Below are positions 12,371 through 23,665 of a stretch of 64,000 nt of DNA, piece by piece. The notes below the pieces were generated by a model. It was not told the DNA's origin, made no database searches, and saw nothing but the letters and a program-made list of their open reading frames with translations. The first letter of the stretch is position 1, and each line of letters begins with the position of its first letter. Made by a program: the position numbers and the translations under genes. Source of the stretch: Endocalyx cinctus (Eukaryota > Ascomycota > Sordariomycetes > Amphisphaeriales > Apiosporaceae); assembly GCA_001600455.1 (NCBI GenBank), contig BCKC01000001.1:372001-436000 (forward strand). Reading direction: 5' to 3'.

Positions 12371-13178
12371 CCTGAAAATAAGATCTCTCGAAATCTCCTG
12401 TGGATCAAGTTTACGTGCAGATTTGCGGGCTACATCTGCGCTAAACTGAGCTACCGAGACAGACTTGGTACCGACAAGTAATAGGCAGTGAATATATGTT
12501 CGTATGTATTTACTTTGCTTTGAATGTTCAGTTGGAAATAATGTTCAGCGAGACATAGTAGAAGTTATGTATGTGTTGTACTACGTAGTTTACGTATCGC
12601 ATTATAGGAATGCTCTAGATTAGGCTTAGTGCCACTTTAAGTAAAATCACTGTTTTCGTTCAGGCTTAGCTCAGCTAATCCTACACCCTTGTTTCTATTC
12701 AGCACTTCATTCACACTCATTCATTCCCTTGTCAACTTCAACACTACTTCTGGCCTTTCTCCGAGGAAAGATGGTACATGTTCTGGACTGTCTCATCGAT
12801 ATCAAGATCAAAATTGGTGCGAGGTATCGAATTCCTACGTAACATACACGAGAGGTCATGATAGTTTATATTGGATATATCTTTGTATAGCGATAATAAT
12901 GTGATGTGACGAGTCTGCCCTCATTGGGCGTATGCTTTATGAGGAAGCGTATCTCGGGGTGTTGATGCGGGACTGACCATTCAATTGATAGGGTAATAAT
13001 CGCCGGCCGATTTTAGCTTGCGGCTCCCCAGAATATAGCAGACTTACGGGCCTTGATGGCCGAAATCTTCTGCGGGACCTCCGATCCACTCTACTCAAAT
13101 CCTGTGTTCCTTGAAATTCATCCGTTCCAGATGGAGTATCACGCCTACAGCTAAAACACAATGGTATCACCGTGCTCT
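12371..13178. other. spacer upstream of TLG1
   Basis: TLG1 promoter side. There is a pyrimidine-rich stretch near 12690-12760. No supported gene. The kinase relic starts at 13179. Confidence 0.5.
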
Positions 13179-13590
13179 TTACATAGTTGTTATAAATATT
13201 TCCAACCGGACGTCTTCTAGAACTTTCTCAGCCGTCGCGTACTGGCGATCTCGGTATCCTTTGATGACGGTTTGGGTGTTGACTCCCATCTCATTCGGGG
13301 ATCAAAAAAGGGGGTCTCAGGCAAGTGTCCGCCGCCCAAAACTAGGCCATCATACAACGACCCGCCAAAGTCGCAAAGTCAGATACAAACATCACGATTT
13401 TGGGGTCTTCACCTAAGTGCTCTAAAATCTGTCGTCTGATGCTGATAGCACGCCAGTTTGCTATTTCCAAGTCTTTATAACTAAGATTCCCCTTCCAAAC
13501 TTTCATGGGCGGCTTGAAGACAACATCTTGAGAGTTGCGATAGAAATCCTGAAGTGGAACCGCGATACGGCAGAGGCTGCATTGTATAAA
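13179..13590 (-). pseudogene. decayed Ser/Thr protein kinase fragment
   Basis: Minus-strand translation gives pieces of one fungal protein kinase in the right order but in different frames. An N-lobe piece (VVFKPPMKVWKGN...EIANWRAISIRRQILEHLG) lies at about 13420-13525. An activation-segment piece (CDFGGSLYDG...GGHLPETPFFDPRMRWESTP) lies at about 13265-13375. A C-terminal piece (TVIKGYRDRQYATAEKVLEDV) ends at a TAA at 13179-13181. The HRD catalytic loop is missing between the first two pieces. The region normally holding the APE to F-helix part is missing between the last two. Frameshifts and deletions rule out a working enzyme. It resembles small, expanded fungal kinases in which DFG is followed by DPR and WxSTP. 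The family call is from motif recall. Confidence 0.7.
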
Positions 13591-14384
13591 AATGATGAGA
13601 TTTCGGAACCTAAATATCCGACCGCTTCCCCTTGCTTACGGAGTAGTACTGGTTATTTGGAGTAGGCAACGATTCTATAGCAGGCTTATCGGTTGTTATC
13701 AACTGTAAGGAGCACCATAGTGGACAATTATTTAGCTGATGGATAGGCTCTGCCTACCTATCGTCCTTCAAAAATAACAAGCCTGGTTGATATTTTCAAG
13801 AAGAACGTAAAAGTTAGATAAAAGCCATCAGCAAGTCGTAAATACACTCGAATTCAAACCCAACCAATATCAATATTCATAAATTCTCTACTTCATAATA
13901 ACAGATTGGCTTGCTTAAACAAGAGTTGGCCGGGGTGATTACTGGGAAAAAGTGAAAGATACATTGCTTCATGTAGGGCTGATCCATGTAAATTCGGGAT
14001 TACGTTGACTTGTTAGTGCAGGAGGTTAGCCTATTGCTAATGGATGATTTATTTGGGGCTCTGCCAATGAAATGGCTCATATTTCGTCCGTAGGATTGGT
14101 CGTGCAGTGTACCGCAGCACAGAGGGGCCTGTAATAACGACACTTGAAAAAGAAAACCAACAGATTTTAGAAAAAATAATGACTTATCCAGATAGGGGTG
14201 ACGTCTTTTTGTAAGTAAGGGAAGTTGACCTGTCAGCAGAAAAATAGAAAAGGAGCGAAATTTCCCTTCCCCTTTTCTCCAGCCCTACCCACCATTACCA
14301 GGCTGAAGCACATCACAGCCCTTGTTATATATATATATATATATATATAAAGGTCATCACCGAAGAGATATCAGCATCATCATC
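13591..14384. other. spacer between kinase relic and EthD-domain gene
   Basis: Nothing recognisable apart from an upstream TA run at about 14324-14350 and a TACGGAGTA motif at 13637-13645. Confidence 0.5.
14324..14350. promoter_or_regulatory. TA dinucleotide run just upstream of EthD gene start
   Basis: About thirteen TA units ending 35 bases before the ATG at 14385. It could act as a TATA-like or nucleosome-free element, or lie in the leader. This is inferred from position only. Confidence 0.4.
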
Positions 14385-14864
14385 ATGGCTACTCACGTCA
14401 AGCTGACCGTCACCCACTACCGAAAGCCCGAGCACACGCATGAGGCTTTCATGAAATGGCTCGTCGAGGAGCACGTCAAGCTCGCCGTCCCGGTTTTCCA
14501 GAGATGCGGCGTCCTTAACTACTCGCTCGTAAGTCCGCCTTCTAAGACCGACGTAACCTTGATTATTGATACTAATACTGGGGGAAAAAAATAGTTCGAA
14601 ACCCCCGCTGCCATGAACGAGGGATTGAAGGCCAGCATGTCGGGGACGCACAGAGTGAGTTGGGATTACGCTGACTTCGACTGCTTCATCGAGTACATAT
14701 TCGAGAGTGCTGAGAGCATCGGCAAGTTCATGTCGGATCCTGACTGGGAAAAATCGATCGAGAACCAGGAAGACTGGGTGGATACTAGCAGGGCGTTGAT
14801 GTCTATCGGGTACATCACGCCTTATCTGCTGGAGACGGGTGAGGCTGTGAATGTGCCGAAGTGA
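14385..14864 (+). CDS. small EthD-domain protein
   Basis: Exons 14385-14528 and 14595-14864, both phase 0, give 137 residues. The intron of 66 bases starts GTAAGT and ends ATAG. EthD domains are dimeric ferredoxin-like alpha-beta barrels of about 100-130 residues. In fungi they occur in polyketide tailoring enzymes and in many stand-alone proteins of unknown substrate. The N-terminal pattern VKLTVTHYRKPEHTHEAFMKWLVEEHVKLAVPVFQRCG is the typical beta strand, then His-containing loop, then helix. The C-terminal half has DFDCFIEYIFESAESIGKFM. No biosynthetic partner genes are adjacent, so a pathway cannot be named. No signal peptide, so probably cytosolic. Confidence 0.8.
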
Positions 14865-16050
14865 ACTCTTTAGGGTGGTGTTCATCACCGGATTGTCCGG
14901 TTATCCGCCTACAACTTCGTTAGATGGCGGGTGTTAACTATGATAGCACAATTATTGGTAGCATCACAACAGCAATCCCAAGAATGCGTGTTTTCACCAT
15001 CCGACCATAGCTTAACGATAATCGGGCTGTTGTGCTAACCCCTGACAGGTTATAAGCAATCCTGATACCAACACGGGTTGTAAATCATGTACAGTAGATC
15101 CGGCTTTTCTTTCCCCGCCTTTAATTAAACCTGGTTCGTCAAAATCCTGCCTATGCTTTAGCTGTTAGCTAATGGTTAGTATATCCAACTCAATACGTCT
15201 TTAGACCCAGCATGATACTGTATACATTATATCAACTACAGTATGGGCGAAACTAATTTCAATGATGCTACGTATGATGACTGCTGATAGTCTTTAATTC
15301 TTACTCCCCTAAGATCAACATTTACTATCTAACAATATGACCTCGCATCGGTGACATTCCGGTGTCCTGAGCCTGTAAAAATGGTCCTACATGAATAACA
15401 CGCCCAACCGACATCGAAAGATATCACCAGGGAGAGGAGAATTGCAACAGCTCTATCGCATATTACCTGCCGTCTTTAGACTCATCGCTCCTAAGAGATT
15501 GGATTTGAGGATGAATGGTCTACCGGAGTAGCTGTATGTAAGGGAGAGCTGATTAAAAGCTATGCAAGCACTCCTACAGGCCTGCCATGCTGAGACATCT
15601 CCTAACTTATGGGATAACTTTACTACCACCGTATCTATCCATACTAATGTTTAGGGCGTTGGATGTTTTAATTTATTTACTTCAATTGATCGAATAAATT
15701 TGTACCGGAAACTAGATCCGCAATGCAAACCAGCTCCGGTCTGATACCGGAGACCCACCCCCGTACGAATAGGGGCTTGAGAGTCGCATTGGGGTATGTG
15801 TTTATACTTGGGCGGACTGAAGGTCTGTATATTAAATTAATACCGTATTAGACCGGTCAAATATCCTCGGGTGGTTTAGTAGTCGTTGTAGAAAGATGCT
15901 ATGGAGTGTGTCATCTTGCCCTCTCAAGGAATCACACCAACAATATAACGTGATAGAAGCCTAGAACCCCGCAAACACTATAGCTAGCGGCTTCACGTAT
16001 TTTAAGTTTATTCGAACGAATTGTATAGTGCAGAGTAGTGCTTCTTCTTA

Positions 16051-16081
<31 letters not shown>

Positions 16082-16485
16082 ATAAATTCGCGGAAATAGC
16101 TCAGGTTCCGCTCGGCAAAAGTGGTATGTTGACTGACCACTGTAATTTTTCCTAGTGACCCCTGTGGGATATTAGGGGTACGCTAGAGGGATTACTGGGA
16201 AAAATTGAGACGATATTTGCGTACAATAAAAGCGAACAGCTGGCACTCAGCTGGCAGAACTCAAATTCTCCAGACCCCAAACGCTGGCCACATGAAAATC
16301 CATTTCGGAAAAAAAAAAGAGATGCGACTAATTAATTGACTTTAATATTTCAAGACTCAATTATGTGGGTTGATTGTCTTTTTAAGGAAATGTTACTTGG
16401 AAATAACATATTTGAGAATACATATTACCGAGTGCTTGGTTAGGTTTCTCAATAGTACCCATGCGAAATCACCACCACCACCAAA
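14865..16485. other. 1.6 kb spacer upstream of methyltransferase gene
   Basis: No supported gene. It contains a perfect 7-base inverted repeat CTCCGGT/ACCGGAG with a 5-base loop at 15734-15752, a T run near 16054-16077, and two copies of CAGCTGGCA at 16237-16256. Confidence 0.5.
15734..15752. repeat. perfect inverted repeat, 7-base arms, 5-base loop
   Basis: CTCCGGT, then CTGAT, then ACCGGAG. The CGG and CCG triplets within the arms resemble binuclear zinc-cluster factor sites, but this may be chance. Confidence 0.5.
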
Positions 16486-18273
16486 ATGAAGCCATCAAAA
16501 CCTTTGCCGTATTCGGACTGCTGGGATAGTCCAGAAGAATATGTCGATCAGCTTATGGAATTTGCTGCTACATCAGATACTTTCCAGATCCTGTGCGGAG
16601 GGGTACATATTTTGGACATGTTCACCAGCGATCCCGGTCTTTTTCATTATGTCGTCCCGGAAGATTGGCAGGCTTACCTATTAAACTGTGATCCCATGCG
16701 ACTTCTTGACATCCTCATGAGGGATGATCTTGATGCCCTAGAAGAATCTATACCCCCAGAAACCTTACTGAGATATATAAAGGATATAAGAAGATTTGCG
16801 CTAGCTCGTGACTTTTCACCGAAGCAGCAAAAGCTTCCTAAGTTGAGTCGACCCGTTTCCGTCGGTATGAAGCCGAAGAAGGTACACGAGGTTTCCAATT
16901 TTGCAAGTTACGTGGACCAGCTCTCCAAAGATATCGCCGTCGAATATCAAAACGAGATTACCCATTTCGTCGATTTTGGCAGTGGGCAGAATTATCTAGG
17001 TAGAGCCCTAGCGAGTGCCCCTTACAATAAACAGATTGTCGCTGTCGAAGGGAGAGAGCATAATATCAACGGCGCCAAGGGACTTGACGTATTAGCTGGT
17101 GTATCTAAAAAGCCAAAGATAATGCGAAACAAGAAACTATGGAACCAGCAGCTGGCCGCCATGAATCCAGAAGAGCGCCTAAACGAAAAGGCTTTGAGAA
17201 AGGCAGTCGAAACTATAAAGATCTCCGACGAGTATGTGCATGATTTAAGGCCGAGGGAAAATTTTGAGGCCGTGTACGTTCCCGAAGAAGGAAAAGGATT
17301 TATACGCTACATCATGGGGAGGTTAGAGTCGGGCGACCTTACCGATGTCGTCGATGAACTAGAGGAAGTAGACTCGGACAAAATTCAGTCTCGAAAGGAT
17401 TTACGGCTTATGGCTATTTCAATACATTCGTGCGGCAATTTATCTCACTACGGTATTCGCTCACTTGTTCTCAATCCGCAAGTACAAGCTGTCGCCATTG
17501 TGGGCTGCTGCTATAATCTCATGACCGAGAGGTTAGGCCCTCCAACTTATAAGCTTCCCTACATGAGGCCCAGTCTACAAGCGCTCAACGGTCGCGTGGT
17601 CAGAGAATCGGAGAGGTTCGATCCTCAGGGGTTTCCCATGAGCGACCGCTTTTGCACTCATCGCGATACAGGTATCCGATTCAACATCACAGCTCGAATG
17701 ATGGCGTGCCAAGCGCCAAAGAATTGGACCGAAAAAGAAAGCGACGAATTTTTCACGAGACACTTCTTCCGTTCCCTGCTGCAAAAAGTATTTTTAGACC
17801 GAGGCGTAATCACTAAAGTGTACCATAACCAAGGTACTGGTCAAGACGGTGCTGATATATCGTCCGAGAGTCCCTTCAATACAAGTACGAATCCGGTAAT
17901 TATCGGCTCACTCCGGAAGGCGTGTTACAAATCATTCCAGTCATACGTGAGAGGGGCTGTGGCCAAACTAACGACCCAAGATGATTATCACGAGTACCGT
18001 GAGATAATCGGGGAAAAGATGCAAAACATCACGGACGAAGAGATAGCGGAATATGAACGAATATACGGACCACGAAAGAAGGAGATAAGCGCTATATGGT
18101 CCCTCATGGCGTTTAGTGCCATAGTTGTTGAATCCCTGATAGTAACGGACAGATGGCTATTTTTAAAGCAGCATTCTGATCTGGTGCAAGATTGCTGGGC
18201 AGAAACTGTCTTCGACTATCGAGAAAGCCCTCGAAATCTAGTAGTCGTCGGTATTAAGCGGCCTAGTACCTGA
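16486..18273 (+). CDS. METTL25/RRNAD1-type SAM methyltransferase-like protein
   Basis: Single exon, 595 residues, starting at the ATG in CACCAAAATGAAG. The family has a class I Rossmann methyltransferase fold. Members are linked by homology to rRNA or protein methylation but the substrate is not settled. The SAM-binding motif I is HFVDFGSGQNYLGRAL at 160-175, followed by the acidic strand VAVEGREHN at 185-193. The conserved SIHSCGNLSHYGIRSL at 312-327 and VGCCYN at 339-344 match the family's HxCGxL and GCCY blocks. A lysine/arginine-rich insert separates them (about 205-260). Intronless genes are the exception in this window. Probably cytosolic or nuclear; no membrane segment or signal is seen. 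Confidence 0.85.
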   Translation: MKPSKPLPYSDCWDSPEEYVDQLMEFAATSDTFQILCGGVHILDMFTSDPGLFHYVVPEDWQAYLLNCDPMRLLDILMRDDLDALEESIPPETLLRYIKDIRRFALARDFSPKQQKLPKLSRPVSVGMKPKKVHEVSNFASYVDQLSKDIAVEYQNEITHFVDFGSGQNYLGRALASAPYNKQIVAVEGREHNINGAKGLDVLAGVSKKPKIMRNKKLWNQQLAAMNPEERLNEKALRKAVETIKISDEYVHDLRPRENFEAVYVPEEGKGFIRYIMGRLESGDLTDVVDELEEVDSDKIQSRKDLRLMAISIHSCGNLSHYGIRSLVLNPQVQAVAIVGCCYNLMTERLGPPTYKLPYMRPSLQALNGRVVRESERFDPQGFPMSDRFCTHRDTGIRFNITARMMACQAPKNWTEKESDEFFTRHFFRSLLQKVFLDRGVITKVYHNQGTGQDGADISSESPFNTSTNPVIIGSLRKACYKSFQSYVRGAVAKLTTQDDYHEYREIIGEKMQNITDEEIAEYERIYGPRKKEISAIWSLMAFSAIVVESLIVTDRWLFLKQHSDLVQDCWAETVFDYRESPRNLVVVGIKRPST

Positions 18274-21200
18274 ATGCGCATTTCGATAAAGCTAGTATAG
18301 ACAGACAAAAACAGGGAGAAGTGATGCAAGATCAGAAATTAGATGGCATTCTGTAAACAACATCCCATCTAAACCAATCGTTTTTCTTGGTTGAACCAGG
18401 CAAACAGGTATACGGCAAGCTGAGCTGTCGTCATCTTCGCGCCCCACAGCTTTAAATCTGATAGATCTGCTGCACATGAGTAGTCACCCGGTCGCCTACA
18501 GCGGCAAAGAGACAAACCGAGACGATACTCTGACATCTAGAATAAATAATAACATGCATGAACCTGCATCCTGGTGACTTCCAACCGGCCAAAGTCTCCG
18601 GCGTATCCAATTTATCGGTACATCGGCCTCGGCCACTTATCTTGCCGAGTGGCCGTGGGTAAGGAAATTCATAAACGCCGTGCCAAGTCGAGGGCCTCCT
18701 TTGTAGGTTCACGACTTGACTTGTAAATACTTTTGAGCTGAATATGTTAGATCCAAATAGCGGTCAAAGAGGCCAACAAGGTGTTCACGAGGCATCTTAA
18801 TGTCAGATTGAGAGTTCAGCTTTAGTAGTAAGGCTCGGCGATGATTTCTTCTCTAGTGCTATCTTAGGACTCACCTAGTGATTCCGCTACCATATACCGA
18901 TACAAGTGAGTCCTGCTTGCCGAGAAAAAGAAACGAACTGTCGGGTACGGGCTGTAGTGGGGGAGAGAGGATGCTTACTACCCAGCCCAATATTTGTGTG
19001 GCTCTTCCGGATGCACCCTATGAAATATACCTAGGCTGCTAGGTTTTCATGCTTAAGCGAAATCCCCGTCTGAGATGACGACACAAGGGTTCTCCAATAA
19101 CGCGCAGGGTACTCTCTACGGCTGGAGTTCCCCACCAAACAAAGAAAAAAAAATCCCGCGCCTTGAGAATATGGCAGCGGGTCGGGAGTTGATAATTCAC
19201 AGTTGGCGTCTTATCAACGTAGCTTTCGTTGATCTCCACGTATCGCGATCCTATCGTACATCGTCGGAAAGCGTTCAGATCACTTTTTTTATCGGAGGGG
19301 GCGAGGGGGGGAATTTTAGACCTTGAGTGGGATGGATAATATCTGTGGGGTTTTCTCATTTTCTCATACTCACTATCATTAAAGAAAGCATAGCGGGCGG
19401 TGGTGGCAAGGTTACACTCGGCCTTACGACAGACAAGCACGGATCCTACGGCGGGTCTGAGCTACACAAGGTAGCCGCCGAACGCCTTGATATGTACTCG
19501 TGTGTATGTATGTATTGTACTTGCAAGGTGTTTTTTACTATTAGTCCTTCGAGTGGAATGTAGTATTGATTGGAAGATTCCGAGATATAACATGCACATT
19601 ATTAAACGTTATGTTGATCTTTCTAACTTAGTATAATACCGATTTTAATCGTACGATGATTGATATTCCACAAAGTCGGAGTATTTACGTATCCCCAGCC
19701 TCGGATCGAAAACAAGCATCTTTGATTTCACCGTATTATGTAGTTAGAATACCGCAGAAAGAGCTCTTATTAGGCCTTCGATTCAAGTAGTTAAGTCATA
19801 TCGTATGACTGTAATCCCGGCCTCGTAGACTTATACAGCTACTTACCGCAAAATAAAGTGTACACAATAGGGATAGGGAATGGGAATGCGGGGCAGTCAA
19901 GGTCCAGGGCACTAGAGTTACGGAGAGATCGACGGATCAATGATAATTTTGAGATCGCATTATCGTCATTATCATCTCACCTACTGGTCTACACCTGAAT
20001 TATCAGGTGACAAATGCCGTTTACTCTCTTCTCCGAACTTCAGATGTTAAAATCTCGTATTCATTTGGTTAAGAGCTTTTCCTTCTTCGTTGGACATTAG
20101 AAAAGAAAAGCAGAACAAAACCATCATAACCGGGTAGAAGCTCACCCCTCTCGTACTGTAACGACAATAAACAATAACCGACCCCCTCTCGACAAGACAT
20201 CATCATGCATGTACAGTTTAACGAATTCGTTCGAAAGCATTGAGGAAAGATTCAATAATAACTCTTCCAGGAACAAAACGCAGATGCAGTGCTTTAACTT
20301 ATTAATTTAAGAGGTCCCTTCTTTTCTCATTAGATGGTTGAAAAACCCCCACGTTGATTCCGTTTATTAACTCCACATCAATCCCCCAAGAACTCTTCCT
20401 GCAAGATTCTCCCAAAGTTACCTAGCTCTCACGACATCTCATCTGGCATATTATCTCCCTACCTATTCGAAAGAAGAAAGAGTCTATGGGTACTGGAATG
20501 ACGAACTCTTTTTTTTTTTTTTTTTTTTTTTTTCCACTTCAACCATTTGAGATATGTGGGTATCATGGTTCACCAAATGCTGCATACCCCATATTCCGAA
20601 TACTATTCATACTATATGATTATTTTCTCGGCGCATCTCTTACCTTTCTATTTTCCTGTACTCCAACGGGTTACCCTTTCTAGGCAGATTTCCCTCGAAC
20701 CTGCGCCTGCGCCTGCGTGTGATCCATAATTCGTGCTCAGGTACCATCAACTTCACGATGCTACCCAAAAGTATTAAAAAGCAGCTAGCTACCTACGTAG
20801 CTACTTACTTTTACCTGTCTACCCAAGTGTCCACCTAACTACGACTAGGTATGTAATTTCTGACATAGTTTTAATACCCATACCTCTCTATATATGGTAA
20901 GTTTCTACTACTAGGTTAGGTGAATATGATATATCTACAAGGTAGAATATTATACTGTAAATATAAATAAAGGATCTCTCCCTTGCACCTCACCGGTCGG
21001 TCTACGTGAGAAGTTCACTCACCCCTCTATCTCGCCCACCTACCACCGTCGCCGAGTGTAAGTATTTATTTATCCTACACCGACCGTCTTACCCATAACT
21101 CAGCACCTTATGCAGTTCGCATGCCACAAAATCGAGATTCGCATGCGGGTCTAAAAAAAAAACGAAGCAACCAAAACGCAACACATCTCCCTGCCTCGTT

Positions 21201-22125
21201 CCGCCGTTGACAGTGTAGATCATCTATCTTGTGTGTTGTACCGTGCCGCACTATACTCAAGATATTATTACCACTTACCACTCCACACCTTCTGAATCGA
21301 TTCAGCTAGCGTGTCATGAACCGACTCACCTTGTCAACACTGACTCGAAGCGCCGTTACATGCTTATAAACACTCTTAGATTGTGTTATCTTGCCTCATT
21401 TTTGACTATATTTTTGTCGAATTATGTCAAGTTCTACTCAACATTATCTACCTACATAGGTTAGTTATCTACTTGAGGTTTGGGTACAGATATATATACA
21501 TATATGTACACCTAGGTCTATATCCGTATCTATCTTGAACTAGCTACTCCCTGCTTCGAGATTTACGCCGTGGATTCTGACTGGTATCCACCTTCACAAA
21601 ATCCTATTATCAAGCCTATCATTAAATACGCTATCAATCTACAATAAAAAGCTTAAACAATCCTTTTTTCTTTTTTTCTTCTTGTCATAATCTACTCGAG
21701 TTCCGATCTCGTCCTTTAGACCAATATATATTTTCTCTGTGTATCTCACTCTTCTCGACCATTCTCCATCCTCCGACATCCTCAACTAGAATAAATTCCC
21801 GAGACACGGAAAAGGAGAAAGACAAGGGGAACCTTACTTAGTCAAAGAACTCGAGGAACACAAGCAAAAACGCTAGTTTGCAGCCTTCGTCCGAAACTTT
21901 CGCCAATCATAACTACGATTCTTCTCTACTAGTAGGGTTAACAGAAAGAAGAAAGCAAAGGGGGAGGAAAAAGCGAACAATACTGAACAGGATAACCGAC
22001 TCTCTCTCTCAGTCTGTGCTTTTTTTTAGGGGTCCTCGGCTTACTCCCCCCGAAAATCGGGGTCGGATGTACTGGTGACGATCGATGATGATTCACGGGA
22101 TCGTCCCGAAATCAACACGATCACA
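18274..22125. other. 3.9 kb spacer and long leader of the ACT-domain gene
   Basis: No gene I can support. Short frames at 18292-18712 and 19039-19440 have odd composition. A T run lies at about 20512-20533. The last 1 kb is pyrimidine-rich and probably the 5' leader and promoter of the gene starting at 22126. Stepwise TACCT/AGGTA motifs cluster at 20780-20950 and 21450-21520. Confidence 0.5.
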
Positions 22126-23665
22126 ATGAACGCTCAAATCTCCTTCCTTGTAAGTGATTTCTTCTCATTTTTTCTCATATTTTGTTTTAGAAAATAAGCG
22201 CTATGCATATATTATACATATTCTTGACTTTTCCCTGTTTTTATCTTGTTTTAGCTCCTCGAGAGGTGTTCATGTTACAATTGTAACGTTGATTCACAAA
22301 GAATTCCCACCTAGCGGGGCTTACATCTCCTAAAAATTCCCGTGTCTCCTCTTCTGTTATCATATATAATTACCAATAAAAATTAGTGACGAGCTTTTTG
22401 CTTCGTGTTGCTTCATATGTCAGAAGAAAAATGACTCGAGAAGGAATTCAGTTGCTGACAGATTATACCTGTTGATTTAGGATGGGACTTTTAGTCTAAT
22501 ACACATCCCGTTAGAATTATACTCGACATTTTTACAACCGATATTACAAGTCCTACTTCCTCAGGGTGGAGATGACGATGGCGATGGACTGGGAATTGAA
22601 AATAGCCATGGCTTCCTCAACATAAGTATTACGCCGGTCGAGTGCTCTGTCGTTTGCCATAATAGCTGGGCTCGACACCTCTTTGAACCGGTGATAAAAC
22701 GACTTCCTCGTGATGTCGCGAAAACTGTGTCGATTTCGAAAGACAGTTATCTGATCTTGTCGGTGATAAGCGCGGGCATGGATGCCGGAGGCCGCGTAAT
22801 GGAATTGACTTCGCCCCTGGCCTTGGCCGGTATCCCCATCTTCTTTATCACGACATATTACTCAGACTTTATACTCGTACCGAGTAAAGATCGGAGAACG
22901 GTAATGAAGGTTTTAGAGGCTAGGAACTTCCAGTTCATAGAAGACGAATCGGCCTTCGTATCACCCACGTCGATATCTCACGTCCGCGGCAAGGGCAGTC
23001 ACGGCGGTAGCCCGCCCTCGACCCCACCGCCGTCCAGCGTCGCCGAGCTGCAGACACGGACGTTTGATCTGCTGAAGAAGCGCAACGTCGTGCCGTACAT
23101 CAGCGATGGTCTCAGCTTGGTGCAGTGTTCGGGACGCGATATCTCGCAGGTGGTCGATTACGGGCATAGACCGTCGCTGAGCCGACAGGGAACGGGCAGC
23201 AACGGCGGTTCTAAGAGTTACGGTCACCATAACCACCATCACGCCCACCGGCGTAGCTGGCTCGACGACGTCGACACGAAGCTATACACGAGCCTGATCT
23301 CGGTCCTCGCGACGCAGCCGCGGTTCCTATCGATCACGCTGGCCCAGGACGACGCGCCGTCGGTGCTACTGGATAAAAGCCTGCTATACACCTTCGGGGA
23401 CTCGCTCGTGGGCGACGTCGAGGGCGACCTGGTCCCCATTTTTCTCGACCTCGTCAGCTTGCCCCTGGAGGCGACCGGGATCGTCTCGGGCGTGGCGGGA
23501 AAGCTGCTCGACGAGATGCGCATGCACGAGACGGGCGTCAGCGGCGAGCTCTCTTACCTATCCACGGCGCGCGCCGGCGCGGTCATATTATCCAACGAAC
23601 AGTCGAAGAAGGCGCTGGAGGTCTTGAAACCTTTGCTCGTGAAGGAGTGTGCTGGTAAGAAGTAA
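22126..23665 (+). CDS. CASTOR/GATS-like ACT-domain protein (probable amino-acid sensor)
   Basis: Exon 1 is only 24 bases (22126-22149, MNAQISFL). A 331-base intron (GTAAGT...TTTAG) precedes exon 2 at 22481-23665. The joined start MNAQISFLDGTFSLIHIPLE fits the family, and the protein has 402 residues. CASTOR1-type proteins bind arginine through paired ACT domains and regulate TORC1 through GATOR2; a sensor role here is inference from fold. Visible blocks are the first ACT region (about 10-90), the second with PLALAGIPIFFITTYYSDFILVP (about 115-140), a Gly/Ser/His-rich loop (about 165-265) containing GHHNHHHAHRR, and a C-terminal part up to VKECAGKK. The first intron is about five times longer than others here and could hold regulatory sequence. 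Confidence 0.8.

Noticed and set aside
19039..19440. 133-residue minus-strand frame and 83-residue plus-strand frame
   Set aside because: Composition (FFFFVWW, Arg-rich) looks random, no family blocks, both strands open at the same place.
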